Shown here one piece after another: positions 32,810-41,074 of a stretch of DNA of 64,000 nucleotides. The stretch is from the NCBI RefSeq assembly GCF_016623495.1, contig NZ_JAEHHL010000006.1:62001-126000 (forward strand). Direction: 5' to 3'. Source of the DNA: Thermohalobaculum xanthum (GTDB lineage: Bacteria > Pseudomonadota > Alphaproteobacteria > Rhodobacterales > Rhodobacteraceae). The stretch's first letter is position 1. Each line of letters opens with the position of its first letter. The position numbers and the translations under genes are program-made. The notes beneath the pieces are model-generated. The model saw only the letters and a list, made by a program, of their open reading frames with translations. It made no database searches and was not told the origin of the DNA.

Positions 32810-34180
32810 TCAGGCGGTGCGCGGCAGGTGAAGAACCAGCCTCGTGCCTCGCGCGACGTGGTCGAGTTCCAGCGATCCGCCATGCGCTTCCGCAATGCTT
32901 CTTGCGATGGGAAGGCCCAGGCCCGAGCCATCCTGTCCCTGCTGGGCACCGCGGAAGAACCGGTCGAACACCCGCTCGTGCATACCGGCAGGGATGCCGG
33001 GCCCGTCGTCGGCGACGGCGATGGTGACGCCCGTCGCTGCGAAGTCGATCGACAGGCAGACACGGCCGCCGTCCGTGCATCCGTAGCGAACCGCGTTGTC
33101 CACGAGGTTGTGCAGCGCTTCCTCGATGAGCACGGGATCTCCCTCGGCCGTGTATGGCGTGCCGGAGACGGCGTATTCGAACCGGACCTCTGGCTCGTGG
33201 GGCCGTGCGGCCGCGTGCGCGATGACGTTTGTCGCCATTTCCTGCAGGTCCAGCGGCGCGTGTCGCCGGCCCTGAAGGCCGATCCTGAGCCGCTCGAGCG
33301 TCAGAAGTTGCTGCGTCAGCCGGCTCACGTGGCGGGCCGTGTCGGACAAAACGGAAACCCGCCGGCGCATCTCGTTCTCGGAGGGCGCGGTTGCCAGCGA
33401 CTCGGCCTGAGCCTGGATCGCCGCAACCGGATTGCGCAGTTGATGAGCGGCGTCGGCGATGAAGGCGTCTCGCTCGGCAAAGGCCTGCTGGAGGCGCGTG
33501 AACAGCGCGTTCATCGAGGCCACCAGGCTGTGGATTTCCTCGGGAATCGCGCGCCGGATCGGCCTGAGGTCATCGGGAGAGCGCTGCCGGACCGCGTCCT
33601 CGAGGTTGGTCAGGGGCCTGAGCCCGATGCGGATGCCGTACCAGACGAGAAGCGCCGCCGCCAGGATCACCACGCCCATGATGGCAATCGACTGATAGAC
33701 CAGCAGCAGGCTGAGGCGTTCCCGCTCCGTCACGGTCTGCCAGACCTCGACGGTGACCCAGCCCCCGAACTGGGGTTCGGAGATGAACTCTTCGAGCCTG
33801 ACCACCCGTACCGGCTCGCCAAGCACCTCGGAGTCGTAGAAGGCGGGGATCCCGCGCTCGATCACGATGCCCGGCTGCTTCTCGGGCGCGGTCGAGTAAC
33901 CCGTGACGAAGCGGCCGCCGGGACCGACGATCCGGTAGTAGACGGGATCTCCCAACGAGTTGGTAAGACGGTCGAGCAGCTGCTCGGCCAGCATGTCGCC
34001 TTCGCTCAGGACCACGTCGCGCGAGATCGTGAGGGCGACGGCAAGGAGGGTGTTGTCGTAAAGCCGGGCAGAAATCCTTTCTGCCATGAAGAACCTGACG
34101 ATGGCCGCCAGCGCGGCCACCACGACCAGAGGAAGGACGATCAGGACGAAGAGGCGGCTTCGCAGCGACCAGCGCCGCAT
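32810..34180 (-). CDS. tctE: Sensor histidine kinase, TctE-like
   Basis: A 456-residue membrane kinase. Helix 1 at residues 8-30, a periplasmic sensor to about 158, helix 2 at 160-182, a HAMP-like linker, the H-box FIADAAHQLRNP with phospho-His246, then N-box LHNLVDNAVRYG, G1 DDGPGIP and G2 GSGLGLPIARSI. It pairs with the response regulator whose stop lies 1 base before its start. The neighbourhood (TctC, TctA, tcuAB) indicates sensing of a tricarboxylate-like compound. Confidence 0.93.
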   Translation of the reverse strand: MRRWSLRSRLFVLIVLPLVVVAALAAIVRFFMAERISARLYDNTLLAVALTISRDVVLSEGDMLAEQLLDRLTNSLGDPVYYRIVGPGGRFVTGYSTAPEKQPGIVIERGIPAFYDSEVLGEPVRVVRLEEFISEPQFGGWVTVEVWQTVTERERLSLLLVYQSIAIMGVVILAAALLVWYGIRIGLRPLTNLEDAVRQRSPDDLRPIRRAIPEEIHSLVASMNALFTRLQQAFAERDAFIADAAHQLRNPVAAIQAQAESLATAPSENEMRRRVSVLSDTARHVSRLTQQLLTLERLRIGLQGRRHAPLDLQEMATNVIAHAAARPHEPEVRFEYAVSGTPYTAEGDPVLIEEALHNLVDNAVRYGCTDGGRVCLSIDFAATGVTIAVADDGPGIPAGMHERVFDRFFRGAQQGQDGSGLGLPIARSIAEAHGGSLELDHVARGTRLVLHLPRTA

Positions 34181-34181
34181 C

Positions 34182-34847
34182 TCAGTCGGTGCTCATCATG
34201 TAGCCGATGCCGCGAATGGTCTGGATCGATACGCCGGAGCCGAGGATGTGCCGGCGCAGTCTGGACACGGAAAGCTCGATCGCATTCGCCTCGACGTCCG
34301 AGCCCGTGCCGTAAAGCTGTTCCAGAAGGCTCTCCTTCGAGACGACGCGGCCCGCATTGTGCAGCAAGCACTCCAGCAGGGCCCGCTCGCGTCGTTTCAG
34401 GTCGATCGGCCCATCGGGCCCGATCAGCCTGCGCGCGCAATGCTCGTATCGCAGGGTGCCGATCGTCTCCGATGTCGGTTTCAGATCGGGGCGGCGACGG
34501 GCCAGCGCCCTGACGCGCGCCAGGAGTTCCGCCATGTCGAACGGCTTCACGAGATAGTCGTCCGCTCCGACGTCCAGTCCCCTCACCCTGTCCTCCGTCT
34601 CGCCGCGAGCGGTGAGCATGAGGACGGGCGTCGCGTCGCCGCGCTTGCGGAGCCGGCTGACGATCTCGAAGCCGCTCAGCCCGGGAAGGTTGACGTCGAT
34701 GATCGCCATGTCGGCTCCCTGTCCCGCCAGGAACTCGTCTGCGGCGTCACCCGACGCGAGGCAGTCCACCGCGTATCCGTTGTCCCGCAGGGAGTTCTCG
34801 ATGCCGAAGGCCAGAGCGGCATTGTCCTCGACGAGCAAGATCCGCAC
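34182..34847 (-). CDS. tctD: Response regulator, OmpR/TctD type
   Basis: A 221-residue OmpR-family regulator. The start is GTG 34847, supported by AGGAGGAAAACG immediately before it and by the exact receiver beginning MRILLVEDNA. The phosphoacceptor is Asp51 (AIIDVNLPG), with Lys in YLVKPFD. The C-terminal winged helix has GRVVSKESLLEQLY and VSRLRRHI. It likely controls the divergent TctC gene through the direct repeat at 34858-34875. Confidence 0.93.
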   Translation of the reverse strand: MRILLVEDNAALAFGIENSLRDNGYAVDCLASGDAADEFLAGQGADMAIIDVNLPGLSGFEIVSRLRKRGDATPVLMLTARGETEDRVRGLDVGADDYLVKPFDMAELLARVRALARRRPDLKPTSETIGTLRYEHCARRLIGPDGPIDLKRRERALLECLLHNAGRVVSKESLLEQLYGTGSDVEANAIELSVSRLRRHILGSGVSIQTIRGIGYMMSTD

Positions 34848-34857
34848 CGTTTTCCTC

Positions 34858-34875
34858 CTGACAGTTTTCTGACAG
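34858..34875. promoter_or_regulatory. Direct repeat, candidate response-regulator site
   Basis: CTGACAG occurs at 34858-34864 and again at 34869-34875, 11 bases apart start to start (one helical turn), in the 142-base divergent gap between the regulator and tctC. OmpR-type regulators normally bind such direct repeats. The site is about 115 bases from tctC and 11 bases from the regulator start, so autoregulation is also possible. Confidence 0.45.
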
Positions 34876-34989
34876 CATCGCGCGTTAGAAGCGCAGAAAT
34901 CAAGCAGTGGCGGCGTCGGCGACGTTAAGCCGCCCGGAGACATTGCGGCACCCAATGGTGCCGCGGGGGAAACGCAGGAGGACGAAAGA

Positions 34990-36093
34990 ATGCGAATTCA
35001 TCGTGCGCTTACGCGGCGCGGCGCCCTGGGCCTCATGGGCGGAGCGCTTGCCATGGCACTCGCCGTTCCGGCGGCTGCCGAAGTATCCTTCGAGGGCAAG
35101 ACCATCGAATGGATCATCCCGTTCTCGCCCGGCGGCGGCTCGGACACCTGGGCGCGCTTCAACGCCCCCTTCCTCTCCAAGTATCTTCCGGGTCAGCCGA
35201 CCGTCGTGGTCGTGAACGAGCCCGGCGGCGGCTCGACCAAGGGCGCGAACCTCTTTGCCGCGCGTGCGCGGCCGGATGGCCTCACCATCTTCGGGACCTC
35301 CGGCTCGACCCAGTTTCCCTACCTGCTCGGCGATCCGCGCGTTCGCTACGACTACCAGGTCTGGGAGATCGTCATGGCCTCGCCCACGGGCGGCGTGGTC
35401 TACACCTCGCCTTCGACCGGCGTGAGCGGCGCCAGCGATATCTCGAAGCTGGCCGGGCAACAGCTCGTCTATGCCAGCCAGGGCGCGACGTCACTCGATC
35501 TCGTGCCGCTGCTCGGCTTCAAGATGATGGGGCTCGATGTTCAGCACGTCTTCGGGTTCAAGGGCCGCGGCGATGGTCGGCTGGCGTTCGAGCGCGGCGA
35601 GACCAACATCGATTATCAGACATCGTCGGGCTACATCAAAAACGTGCAGCCACTGGTAGATGCGGGAACCGCGGTTCCGCTGTTCAGCTGGGGCGCTCTC
35701 GACGCCGACGGGAACCTCGTGCGCGACCCGACCTTCCCGGACCTGCCGCATTTCGGAGAGGCATACGAGATGCTGACGGGCAAGGCGCCGTCCGGCCCGG
35801 AATATGATGCCTATTTCGCGTTCTTCACCGCCGGGTTCCCGGCCCAGAAGATGGTGTTCCTGCCCGAGGGCACCCCGAAGGAGATCGTGGACGCCTACCA
35901 GGCCGCGGTCGAGGCGATGAAGCAGGACCCCGAGTATCAGGCGACCAAAGAGGCAGTGCTTGGCACCTACGAGCAGGTGACCGGTCCTGCCGCCGCTGCG
36001 CTCTTCCGCAAGGGCACGACGATCGCGCCCGAGACGCGCCAGCAGGTGGTCGAGATGCTCGCCGCAGAGTACGACGTCAAGCTGGGCGACTGA
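34990..36093 (+). CDS. tctC: Tripartite tricarboxylate transporter binding protein TctC
   Basis: A 367-residue periplasmic protein. The signal sequence (residues 1-30) has TRRGALG, a possible twin-arginine motif, and ends AAA before EVSFEGKTIEW. IIPFSPGGGSDTWARFNAPFLSKYLPG and VVVNEPGGGSTKGANLFA fit the TctC/BugE family, as do the later FKGRGDGRLAFERGETNIDYQ motifs. GAGGACGAAAGA precedes the ATG. First gene of the transporter operon, followed by a 10-bp hairpin. Confidence 0.9.
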   Translation: MRIHRALTRRGALGLMGGALAMALAVPAAAEVSFEGKTIEWIIPFSPGGGSDTWARFNAPFLSKYLPGQPTVVVVNEPGGGSTKGANLFAARARPDGLTIFGTSGSTQFPYLLGDPRVRYDYQVWEIVMASPTGGVVYTSPSTGVSGASDISKLAGQQLVYASQGATSLDLVPLLGFKMMGLDVQHVFGFKGRGDGRLAFERGETNIDYQTSSGYIKNVQPLVDAGTAVPLFSWGALDADGNLVRDPTFPDLPHFGEAYEMLTGKAPSGPEYDAYFAFFTAGFPAQKMVFLPEGTPKEIVDAYQAAVEAMKQDPEYQATKEAVLGTYEQVTGPAAAALFRKGTTIAPETRQQVVEMLAAEYDVKLGD

Positions 36094-36103
36094 TCTGCGA
36101 GCA

Positions 36104-36126
36104 GGCGGCGCGGCTTCCGCGCCGCC
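36104..36126 (+). other. Hairpin between tctC and tctAB
   Basis: A perfect 10-bp stem, GGCGGCGCGG / CCGCGCCGCC, with a 3-base loop, starts 11 bases after the tctC stop. Likely raises tctC mRNA relative to the permease mRNA, as binding proteins are needed in excess; no T-run follows. Confidence 0.5.
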
Positions 36127-36174
36127 CAATTAATCCAGAATCACGCACGATTCTCGGGAACGGGAGGTCCCGCC

Positions 36175-38154
36175 ATGTTTGAAACACTGATTGCCGCATT
36201 CACGGCGCTCGTGACCGTCGAGCACCTCGCCTACATGCTGCTCGGCGTTTCGGTGGGCCTTGTCATCGGTGTCATTCCGGGGCTGGGAGGCATCGCGGGG
36301 CTCTCGCTGCTCGTGCCGTTTCTCTATGGCATGGATCCGATCTCGGCTCTTGGCATGCTCATCGGCCTCGTGGCCGTCATCCCGACCTCGGACACGTTCG
36401 CGTCGGTGCTCATGGGGATCCCGGGGTCTTCAGCCAGTCAGGCGACCGTGCAGGACGGCTTTCCCCTTGCCAGGCAAGGCCAGGCGGCGCGTGCGCTTTC
36501 GGCGGCCTTCATCTCGTCGCTGTTCGGCGGCATCGTCGGCGCCGTGATCCTGACCGGGTTCGTTCTGGTGGCGCGCCCGATCATCCTGCTCTTCGGCTCG
36601 GCCGAGCTTTTCATGCTGGCGCTGTTTGGCCTTTCGATGGTGGCGGTGCTTGCCGGGCGCAGCCTGCCGAAGGGGCTCGCCGCCTGTGCTGTCGGACTTG
36701 TCATCGGCTCGATCGGTGCCGCGCCCGCGACGGGCGAGTTCCGGATGGTCTATGATGTGGACTACCTTTACGACGGCATCCCGCTGGTGATTGTGGGTCT
36801 CGCGCTCTTCGCCGTCCCCGAGATCGCGGACCTCCTGCGCAAGAATGCCGCCATCGCCGAGCGAAACACCTTGGGCACGGGCTGGTTCATCGGGTTTCGC
36901 GACTGGTTCAACAACATCTTCCTCTCGATCCGCTGTTCGTCGCTGGGCTGCCTGATCGGCGCGATCCCCGGCCTCGGTGGATCGGTCGTCGACTGGATCG
37001 CCTATGGGCACGCAGTGCAGACGGCCAAGGACAAGTCGAAATTCGGGAAAGGCGATATCCGAGGGGTTGTTGCGCCAGAGAGTGCGAACAACGCGATGCA
37101 GGGCGGAGCAATGCTGCCGACCGTGCTGTTCGGTATCCCCGGCTCGGGCTCGATGGCGGTGTTCCTCGGTGGCATGGTTCTGATCGGAATCGAGCCGGGC
37201 CCGTCGATGGTCGGCACCGATCTGAATGTGACGTATTCGCTGATCTGGTCGCTCGCCCTCGCCAACATCATGGGCGCGGGGATCTGCCTCGCTCTGGCGC
37301 AACCGATCTCGCGCCTGACCTCGATTCCGTTCCGCTTCCTCGCACCCTGCATGATCGCGCTGATCTGTTTTGCGGCATTCCAGGCGACCCGCGATCTGGC
37401 TGATCTGGTTGCGCTGCTGGTCATCGGTGTGCTCGGGATCCTGATGAAGCGCTTTGGCTGGCCGCGTCCGGCGCTGCTGATCGGCTATGTGCTGGCGCCG
37501 CAGGCCGAGACTTATTTCTACCAGGCCCTGCAGTTCAACGGATGGGAGTTCCTGACCCGGCCCGGCGTCATCATCATCGGCCTCCTGACGCTTGCCTCGG
37601 TGTGGTACGGGCTCCGCAGCCGCGTCGACGACACCGGCCCCACGGGCGACGTCGTCACGACATCGCATGCCAGCCGGAACCTGCAGATCGGCTTTGCCGT
37701 GGCAATGATCGGGTTCTTCGGTATCGCCCTTTGGGATGCGACCCATCATTCGTTCCTGGGCCAGGTGTTCCCGCTCGGCGTCGCCGCCGTCGGCCTCCTG
37801 TTCGCGGCGATCCTGCTTTGGCATCTGTGGAGCGGACACGAGGATCACCCGGCCTTCTTCGATTACGAGGTCATCGGCGACCATGTCGGGAAGGAGGGCA
37901 CGGGATGGCTCTGGACCGGACCGCTTTGGCTTGCTGGCCTCGTCGCGGCAACCGCGCTCGTGGGCTTCTACGCGGCGATGATCGGCTTCTTCGTCGTGTT
38001 CCTGCGGGTCCGAGCCCAGGCAAGCTGGGGGACGACACTGTTGATGACGGCCTGCGCGGCTCTCTTCCTGCTGGGCCTTGCGTGGCTTCTCAATCTGAAC
38101 TTCCCGCGCGGGCTCGCGCAGGACATGTTCGATCTTCCCTGGCCCTTCCGGTGA
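36175..38154 (+). CDS. Fused TctA-TctB permease of the tripartite tricarboxylate transporter
   Basis: A 659-residue membrane protein. Residues 1-500 are a standard TctA: LIGVIPGLGGIAGLSLLVPFLYGM, GMLIGLVAVIPTSDTFASVLMGIPGSSASQATVQDGF and GAIPGLGGSVVDWIAYGHAVQTAKD, then ESANNAMQGGAMLPTVLFGIPGSGSMA. The extra 150 C-terminal residues (from about 510) have four helices and end with NFPRGLAQDMFDLPWPF, the general pattern of the small TctB subunit. No separate tctB gene is seen, so the two subunits appear fused. GGGAGGTCCCGCC precedes the ATG. Confidence 0.88.
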   Translation: MFETLIAAFTALVTVEHLAYMLLGVSVGLVIGVIPGLGGIAGLSLLVPFLYGMDPISALGMLIGLVAVIPTSDTFASVLMGIPGSSASQATVQDGFPLARQGQAARALSAAFISSLFGGIVGAVILTGFVLVARPIILLFGSAELFMLALFGLSMVAVLAGRSLPKGLAACAVGLVIGSIGAAPATGEFRMVYDVDYLYDGIPLVIVGLALFAVPEIADLLRKNAAIAERNTLGTGWFIGFRDWFNNIFLSIRCSSLGCLIGAIPGLGGSVVDWIAYGHAVQTAKDKSKFGKGDIRGVVAPESANNAMQGGAMLPTVLFGIPGSGSMAVFLGGMVLIGIEPGPSMVGTDLNVTYSLIWSLALANIMGAGICLALAQPISRLTSIPFRFLAPCMIALICFAAFQATRDLADLVALLVIGVLGILMKRFGWPRPALLIGYVLAPQAETYFYQALQFNGWEFLTRPGVIIIGLLTLASVWYGLRSRVDDTGPTGDVVTTSHASRNLQIGFAVAMIGFFGIALWDATHHSFLGQVFPLGVAAVGLLFAAILLWHLWSGHEDHPAFFDYEVIGDHVGKEGTGWLWTGPLWLAGLVAATALVGFYAAMIGFFVVFLRVRAQASWGTTLLMTACAALFLLGLAWLLNLNFPRGLAQDMFDLPWPFR

Positions 38155-38158
38155 CACC

Positions 38159-39253
38159 ATGAAACAGACGGCCATACCATTCCACTTCCTCCGGGGCGGC
38201 ACCTCCCGCGGGCCATATTTTCGGCGCGAGGACCTGCCTCAGGATCGCGAGTCTCTGGCGCAGGTCCTGATCGCGGCGATGGGCTCGGGGCATCCGCTCA
38301 ACATCGACGGTGTCGGGGGCGGTGCTGCGGTCACGACCAAGGTCGCGATGCTGTCGCGGTCCGAGCGCGACGATGCCGATATCGACTACTTCTTCGCGCA
38401 GGTTTCGGTCGAGGACCGGCAGGTCGACTTCAAGCCGACATGCGGCAATATCCTGTCGGGTGTCGGGCCGGCCGCAATCGAGATGGGCCTGATCGCGCCG
38501 CAGGGTGATACGACGCGCGTTCGCATCCATGCAGTGAACACGGGGGCGATGGTCGAGGCCGTCGTTCAGACCCCCGGCGGCACGGTCACCTATGACGGCG
38601 ACGCCCAGATCGACGGCGTGCCCGGCATGGCCGCGCCCGTGCTTCTGAACTTCATGGACGTGGTCGGGTCGTCGACGGGCGCGTTCCTGCCGACGGGCAG
38701 CCTACGCGATGTGATCGACGGGATCGAAGTGACCTGCATGGACGTGGCGATGCCCGTGGTGATCGCGCGCGCCGACGCCTTCGGCCTGAGTGGATACGAG
38801 AGCGCAGCCGACCTCGATGCGAACCGCGATTTCTATGCCCGGATGGAAGCGATCCGGCAGGAGGCTGGCAAGCTCATGGGGATGGGCGACGTCTCGAACT
38901 CGGTCACGCCGAAATTCGCGCTGCTCGCCTCTCCGCGCGACGGCGGGACGATTGCGGCGAGGTATTTCATGCCACGCAACTGCCATCCGACGATGGCCGT
39001 GACCGGCGCCCAGTGCATCGCGTCCTGCGCGCTGACGCCGGGTACTGTTGCCGATGGGCTGGCCGAACGGCCTGGCGAAGGCCCGGCGGTCGTGGAGATC
39101 GAGCACCCGAGCGGCAAGATCGACGTGACCGTCGACTTCGAGCTGAGCGACGGCGGTTTCCGGCTCCGCTCGGCCGGCCTGCTGCGCACGGCGCGGCTGC
39201 TGGCGCGGGGCGAGATCTTCGTTCCGCATGCGATCTGGGCAGGACCGGCCTGA
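38159..39253 (+). CDS. PrpF/GalD-family isomerase (4-oxalomesaconate tautomerase-like)
   Basis: A 364-residue protein starting 4 bases after the permease. The N-terminus IPFHFLRGGTSRGPYFR is a clear mark of the PrpF/4-oxalomesaconate tautomerase family (diaminopimelate-epimerase fold), as is FKPTCGNILSGVGPAAIE with the catalytic-region Cys. It later has PTGSLRDVIDG and RNCHPTMAVTGA. These enzymes move a double bond in unsaturated tricarboxylates such as oxalomesaconate or 2-methyl-aconitate. Next to tctA and tcuAB it suggests cis-trans or tautomeric conversion of an aconitate-like intermediate. Confidence 0.85.
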   Translation: MKQTAIPFHFLRGGTSRGPYFRREDLPQDRESLAQVLIAAMGSGHPLNIDGVGGGAAVTTKVAMLSRSERDDADIDYFFAQVSVEDRQVDFKPTCGNILSGVGPAAIEMGLIAPQGDTTRVRIHAVNTGAMVEAVVQTPGGTVTYDGDAQIDGVPGMAAPVLLNFMDVVGSSTGAFLPTGSLRDVIDGIEVTCMDVAMPVVIARADAFGLSGYESAADLDANRDFYARMEAIRQEAGKLMGMGDVSNSVTPKFALLASPRDGGTIAARYFMPRNCHPTMAVTGAQCIASCALTPGTVADGLAERPGEGPAVVEIEHPSGKIDVTVDFELSDGGFRLRSAGLLRTARLLARGEIFVPHAIWAGPA

Positions 39254-39294
39254 GCAAGGCGGGCTGCGCCTCCCACGCTTGAGCCCCGCCTTGC
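39254..39294. terminator. Hairpin between convergent PrpF-like and AbrB genes
   Basis: GCAAGGCGGG (39254-39263) and CCCGCCTTGC (39285-39294) form a perfect 10-bp stem with a 21-base loop. It exactly fills the space between the two converging stop codons. Confidence 0.55.
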
Positions 39295-39295
39295 G

Positions 39296-40324
39296 TCAAT
39301 CGCGCATGTAGAGGCGCGCGGCGATCGGCGCGCCCAGGATCACCAGGATGATCCGCGTCAGGTGATGCACGATCACGAACCCGATATCGGCACCCGCGAC
39401 GATCGCAAGGACGATCATCTCGGCTTGCCCCCCGGGCGCGAAGGACAGGAATGCTTCGACGGGCTTGGCGAGGTCGAGCAGGTAGATGCCCTCGGTGAAT
39501 GCCGCCGCCAGGCCTGCAAGCACCAGCACGAACGCGACCCCCGAAAGCACGTAGCGCCGCAATTCACGCAGGGTGACCCCCACGTAGGACACGCCGATCC
39601 CGGTGCCGATCATGAACTGCGCGAACAGAATCGCCTCGCGTGGCGGGCGGAAATGGAGAACGCCGGTCATTGCCAGCGCGGCAGTCAGGGCAAGGGGGCC
39701 CAGGATCGATGCCCCGAACAGGCCGAGCCTCTCGCCCGCTTTCCATCCCACCAGGGCGGCCGCGGCCATGATCGCAAGTTCGATCCATGGAAGGTCGGCC
39801 GCCGGTTCGCCGAGCGGGCGGGACAGGCTGGCGTCGTAGACCGTCGTTAGGAGGATCGGGGCGACGGTAATGATGATCAGCACGCGGGTAGCATGAATGA
39901 GCGAGAGCGCCCGCACGTCGGCGCCCGCCTCCGCGCCGAAGGCGATCATGTCCTGCAACCCTCCGGGCATCGCGGCGTACCAGGCGGTTGCACGGTCGTA
40001 GCCAAGCCTCAGGAAGAACGGCACGCCGACCAGCGCGATGATCACGATGTAGACGGGCACCAGCGAGACCGTCCAGATCATGCCCGGGATCTGTTGCAGC
40101 ACCGCCGGCGTGATCGCGGCGCCTGCAGCCACGCCAAGGATCGTCCTCGCACCCACCGACACTTGCCCGAAAGCCTTCAGGGGCAACCCGGCCAGCGCAG
40201 CCGCGAGGCAGGCCGCCATCGGCCCGAAAAGGAACGGCAGGGGCAGGCCGACCGCCCAGAAGAGCGCCGTGCCGGCCAGCGCGATACCGATCGTCTTGAT
40301 CTGCAGGAGGGTCGTCTGACGCAT
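39296..40324 (-). CDS. AbrB family membrane protein
   Basis: A 342-residue integral membrane protein with about 10 helices in two similar halves; LPLPFLFGPMAACLAAALAGLPLKAFG and LSFAPGGQAEMIVLAIVAGADIGFVIVHHLTRI are typical of the AbrB (COG3180) family, duplicated AbrB domains once labelled ammonia monooxygenase-like. Function is uncertain; many members sit beside tripartite tricarboxylate transporters, as here. Start 40324 is the only ATG in the divergent gap with the expected hydrophobic N-terminus. It is divergent to the GntR gene. Confidence 0.85.
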   Translation of the reverse strand: MRQTTLLQIKTIGIALAGTALFWAVGLPLPFLFGPMAACLAAALAGLPLKAFGQVSVGARTILGVAAGAAITPAVLQQIPGMIWTVSLVPVYIVIIALVGVPFFLRLGYDRATAWYAAMPGGLQDMIAFGAEAGADVRALSLIHATRVLIIITVAPILLTTVYDASLSRPLGEPAADLPWIELAIMAAAALVGWKAGERLGLFGASILGPLALTAALAMTGVLHFRPPREAILFAQFMIGTGIGVSYVGVTLRELRRYVLSGVAFVLVLAGLAAAFTEGIYLLDLAKPVEAFLSFAPGGQAEMIVLAIVAGADIGFVIVHHLTRIILVILGAPIAARLYMRD

Positions 40325-40337
40325 TGCGCGATCTCGG

Positions 40338-40366
40338 TTGACAGCCTGTGGATGCGATTGTATCCA
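40338..40366 (+). promoter_or_regulatory. Sigma-70-like promoter of the GntR-tcuAB operon
   Basis: TTGACA at 40338-40343, a 17-base spacer, and TATCCA at 40361-40366. The ATG of the GntR gene follows 31 bases later. The -10 lies within the palindrome at 40359-40376, so a bound regulator would block RNA polymerase. Confidence 0.55.
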
Positions 40367-40376
40367 AGTGGATACA
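40359..40376. promoter_or_regulatory. Perfect 18-bp palindrome, GntR operator candidate
   Basis: TGTATCCAAGTGGATACA: two 8-bp arms around a central AG. It overlaps the predicted -10 and lies between the divergent abrB-type and GntR genes, the usual place for autoregulation by an FadR/FCD-type GntR protein. Confidence 0.65.
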
Positions 40377-40396
40377 GCACGGAGGCGCGCGCCGCA

Positions 40397-41074
40397 ATGT
40401 CCGAATCCGACCAAGACGAGGATTTGCCTCAGGGGGTGATCGCCTATCGTCGCCTGCTCGACGAGATCGGCCGGGGCGTCCTGCCGCCCGGCGCGCGGCT
40501 GCGCGAGACCGAGATTTCCGAGCGGCTCCACATTTCACGAACGCCGGTGCGCGAGGCGTTGCGCATCCTCGAGGCGGAAGGCCTGGTTGCTCACCAGCCT
40601 CGTCTCGGGGTGAGCGTGCGCAGTCTCGACTACGCCGAGGTGATGGAGCTCTACGAGATGCGCGCGGTTCTCGAGGGCACCGCCGCGCGGCTGGCGGCAC
40701 GCGCGGCCTCGGACATCGAGATTGCCGAGCTTCGCGCGGTCAACGACGAGTTCGCGGCGGCGCGGGCGAGCGCTGCGCGCGCCACGGAACTCAACCGTCA
40801 ATTCCATCGCGCGCTACAGGACAGCGCCAAGAACAGGTATCTGGTCAAGGCGATCGGCGCGCTGGAGAAGACGATGCTCATCCTTGGCCCGACGACCCTG
40901 ATCGAGGCCGAGCGTGCCGAGGCGGCGGTCACCGAACATGCGCGGGTGCTTGATGCCGTCGAGGCGCGCGACGGTGCGCGGGCCGAGAACGAGATGCGCG
41001 CCCATATCGAGGCGGCCCAGAGGGTTCGCCTGAAAGCCTTGCGTCAGCGGGAACGTCAGATCGGAGAGGATTGA
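40397..41074 (+). CDS. GntR-family regulator, FCD subgroup
   Basis: A 225-residue protein. The winged helix is at residues 15-75: PGARLRETEISERLHISRTPVREALRILEAEGLV is the GntR consensus. The C-terminal FCD domain has YEMRAVLEGTAARLAARAA, LNRQFHRAL with the metal-site histidine, and EHARVLDAVEARD-AENEMRAHI. First gene of an operon with tcuA (1-base overlap). The ATG 40397 is chosen over an upstream in-frame ATG at 40351, which would overlap the promoter and operator. Confidence 0.9.
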   Translation: MSESDQDEDLPQGVIAYRRLLDEIGRGVLPPGARLRETEISERLHISRTPVREALRILEAEGLVAHQPRLGVSVRSLDYAEVMELYEMRAVLEGTAARLAARAASDIEIAELRAVNDEFAAARASAARATELNRQFHRALQDSAKNRYLVKAIGALEKTMLILGPTTLIEAERAEAAVTEHARVLDAVEARDGARAENEMRAHIEAAQRVRLKALRQRERQIGED

